Below, piece by piece: positions 61,922 through 64,000 of a stretch of DNA of 64,000 bases. Each line of letters starts with the position of its first letter. Positions within the stretch are counted from its first letter, which is position 1. The position numbers and the translations under genes are program-made. Source of the DNA: Monosporascus cannonballus (lineage: Eukaryota > Ascomycota > Sordariomycetes > Xylariales); assembly GCA_004154925.1 (NCBI GenBank), contig QJNS01000130.1:1-64000 (forward strand), read 5' to 3'. The notes beneath the pieces were generated by a model. The model made no database searches. It was not told the origin of the DNA and saw only the letters and a list, made by a program, of their open reading frames with translations.

Positions 61922-62274
61922 AATATAACTTAACGAATCATAATTTTCAAGAACGATTTATCGTAACCTAACTATAAGTACGCAGTAAAACAAATTATCT
62001 AATAAATCATTAACTTATTAGTAATAAGCCAATAAACCAAATTACGAACGTATTAATAATAATCCAATAAATAACAATAAGATATATATATTTATTATTT
62101 GCATAAGTTAAATTATTTTAGCTTGCAATATAATATCGTTATTTAAGGCCCCCTTGGAATTACGAAACGTAATACGATTACTATATTTATTACTCAGATT
62201 CTCACGATATTCCTGCTAATATATACCCGTACGACTAAGGTTTAATAGTTGATTAAACCCTCTAGCTCGTTACA
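61922..62274 (+). repeat. 3' LTR of E5 (type 5, like copy A)
   Basis: It starts near TATAACTTAACG, continues with a TTTTCAAGAACG block like that of the LTR at 4126, and ends CTAGCTCGTTACA. It does not match the E5 5' LTR in the first third, so the two ends of E5 come from different subfamilies. Confidence 0.75.
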
Positions 62275-64000
62275 TAGAGGGTGAAATAAATTTTATCTCG
62301 CCAGTTTTGCCGTTAATTAAAACTCCGTACTGGCATATCCATAATAATCCTAAAATTCTATCGTAATTTTTAAATGGAACGATATCGAAATTAATTATCT
62401 GGTATCGTCCTTAGACAAAAATCTCGAAATAATTAATTTTGCGTATAAGTTTTCCGATATCGTAAGCGAATTCTTAACTATCGGCATTTATCGTTATATA
62501 AGGTTTTAATTTGTGTCTTTATGGCAATTTAAATTTATTAACCATATCCGGTATAATATAATTTCTGCCTAAAGTTTCGTAATTTATTATTACGGTATAT
62601 TAATACGTTCCGATTGATATATCTGAAATAATAAGATTATTAACGTTTTTTATTATCGCGTTTACAACCTTTTTCGGGAATTCCGTTTAACTTTTTTAGA
62701 TTTCGTAATTTTGCGGCTTTTTTATAGGTAACCTTTTTCTTTTAATTTTTATTTAAATTTATCGAATTTCTTTTATAATTTTTCGTTTAACGCGTCAAGC
62801 TGTTATAATTGTCGTTATTGTCGGCGTATTTTTGTTTCGAATTTTATTAATTACTTTTAATTTTGTGGTAATGTTTTTCTTTATCGAATACACTGTTTTT
62901 TCTGTTTCTAATTATATCCTATTGTGCGTTATTTTGGTTATCGTTTCAAAGATGTTTTATAAATTCAAGTATTTCTTTTTTAATGGCCTTTTTTTCCTAG
63001 GGAATTATAGCAATTGTTAATTAAAAATAAAGATCCGTATTAACGTTTTGGCAGTTCTTTTCTAATTATATGATAAATTACTTTTTTTCCGGTATAATAG
63101 TTATATTATTAAAATTAATTTAAACGTTTTCTTGCGGGCTTTACCTGTTTTTGGCCAGGTTTTTGTTTTAGCTAATTATTGGATATTTTTTAAAATTATA
63201 GGACGAAATTGTCGATATTATTGTTTATTATTTTTGTTATTTCCGATACGGTTTAGAAAATCGAATCTCTTATAATACATACGAGTAATCCGGACGTAAA
63301 TATGTTATTTTTATTTTTCGTATTCGGGATATTTTCGTTATCGATAATATATGGCGTTTATTTAGCCGTATCGATTAGGTATTCCGAAATAAAACTTTTT
63401 CGTTTAATCTTAATATTTGCATAATTATTTTTATAATGCTTTTTGTTATATTTGTAAAACTTATTAAGTTAATCTTTTGGTTTTTGGCATTTTTTGTCAG
63501 ATTTTTTATCGCAATAATCCTTATTAAACCTTTTGCTATAAGGGACCTGGCCTATATTTAGGCTTGATTATATTAATAAATTTGCTTCTACTTTTTTGGT
63601 TTTTTTTTTGGATTATCCTTTAGGTATTAGTTTCTAGTTATATTAATAGAGCTTTTTCTATATTTTATACCATAATACCTTATGTCCTATTTTGTTGTAA
63701 TTATAGCACTTAATTTAATTTTAATTCTTCTTATAAGTAACTTTTTATTTTATAGGTTCTGGTTTGATAGCGTTAAAAATATTACCGTATTCAGAAATGT
63801 TAATATTGGCCAGATATCGGGATTTGTTATTATTATTTTTTGGTACCCTTAATACCTTATATGTGTTGTCGATCGTTAATTTTGATTATTATAACGATAT
63901 AATTTAATAAATAATTAAGTTAATCGAATTTAACAAGTTTTTTTTGTACTTCTTTTTAAGTTATCGAAGTATTTAGTAATTAATATTTTTTATATTTAAT
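62275..64000 (-). mobile_element. Chromovirus E6 on the minus strand: protease and gag, continues past the window
   Basis: The minus strand carries the same family in reverse. Protease is at about 62680-62300 and matches E2 30240-30600 base by base apart from transitions. A zinc knuckle near 63712-63670 reads K-C-Y-N-Y-N-K-I-G-H-K with one Cys turned to Tyr. It is cut at 62275 by the E5 LTR edge and is less mutated than the plus-strand copies. Confidence 0.82.

Noticed and set aside
62832..63020. Plus-strand hydrophobic ORF at the right end
   Set aside because: It is the reverse strand of the minus-oriented gypsy gag/protease; hydrophobicity comes from AT richness.
1..64000. tRNA, rRNA or CRISPR array
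   Set aside because: No TTCGANNC-type T-loop with matching stems, no rRNA core and no regularly spaced short repeats were seen.

Overview
The window looks like nuclear DNA of a filamentous ascomycete (Pezizomycotina). Genes carry short GT-AG introns of about 50-100 nt, several with CTAAC-like branch points. The gene products are typical of the group: prohibitin, CstF-64/Rna15, a CmcJ/AsaB-type oxygenase, a FRE ferric reductase and LysM remnants. Long AT-rich blocks consist of retrotransposons mutated by repeat-induced point mutation (RIP). The species cannot be named from the sequence.

Layout. Positions 1 to about 5.57 kb are AT-rich: a decamer satellite, a 5'-truncated Ty3/gypsy chromovirus with its 3' LTR, and the pogo/Fot1-type transposase that this LTR interrupts. 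Positions 5.57-24.59 kb are a GC-balanced gene island. Positions 24.59-64 kb are again AT-rich: a minus-strand Ty1/copia remnant, then at least six copies of one chromovirus family. One element (33211-40051) sits inside a second (27964-41509), which sits inside a third (27299-47494). The two inner insertions have clean 5-bp target duplications and equal-length LTR pairs.

The island begins with two divergently transcribed housekeeping genes, prohibitin-2 (minus) and the Rna15/CstF-64 RNA-binding protein (plus). A gene-poor stretch follows with a broken LysM-type gene. Next comes a group that resembles a small secondary-metabolism locus: a SAM methyltransferase, an FAD monooxygenase, a ferric-reductase-type membrane oxidoreductase and a CmcJ/AsaB-type oxygenase, with a small protein made of three exact-length 50-residue repeats. 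The monooxygenase is disrupted: a 167-bp TG...CA insertion with a 5-bp duplication splits its conserved GD(A)AH motif. A 211-bp hAT-type MITE with an 8-bp duplication lies just downstream of the cluster.

The most unusual signal in the repeat blocks is a reading frame antisense to pol, between the chromodomain stop and the 3' LTR. Related peptides can be read there in five chromovirus copies (most weakly in the one at 46.5-47.0 kb), interrupted mainly by RIP-type stops. Comparing the two LTRs of the innermost element shows directly that the decay is C-to-T / G-to-A. All coordinates and translations were worked out by eye; element borders in the 53-62 kb mosaic are approximate.
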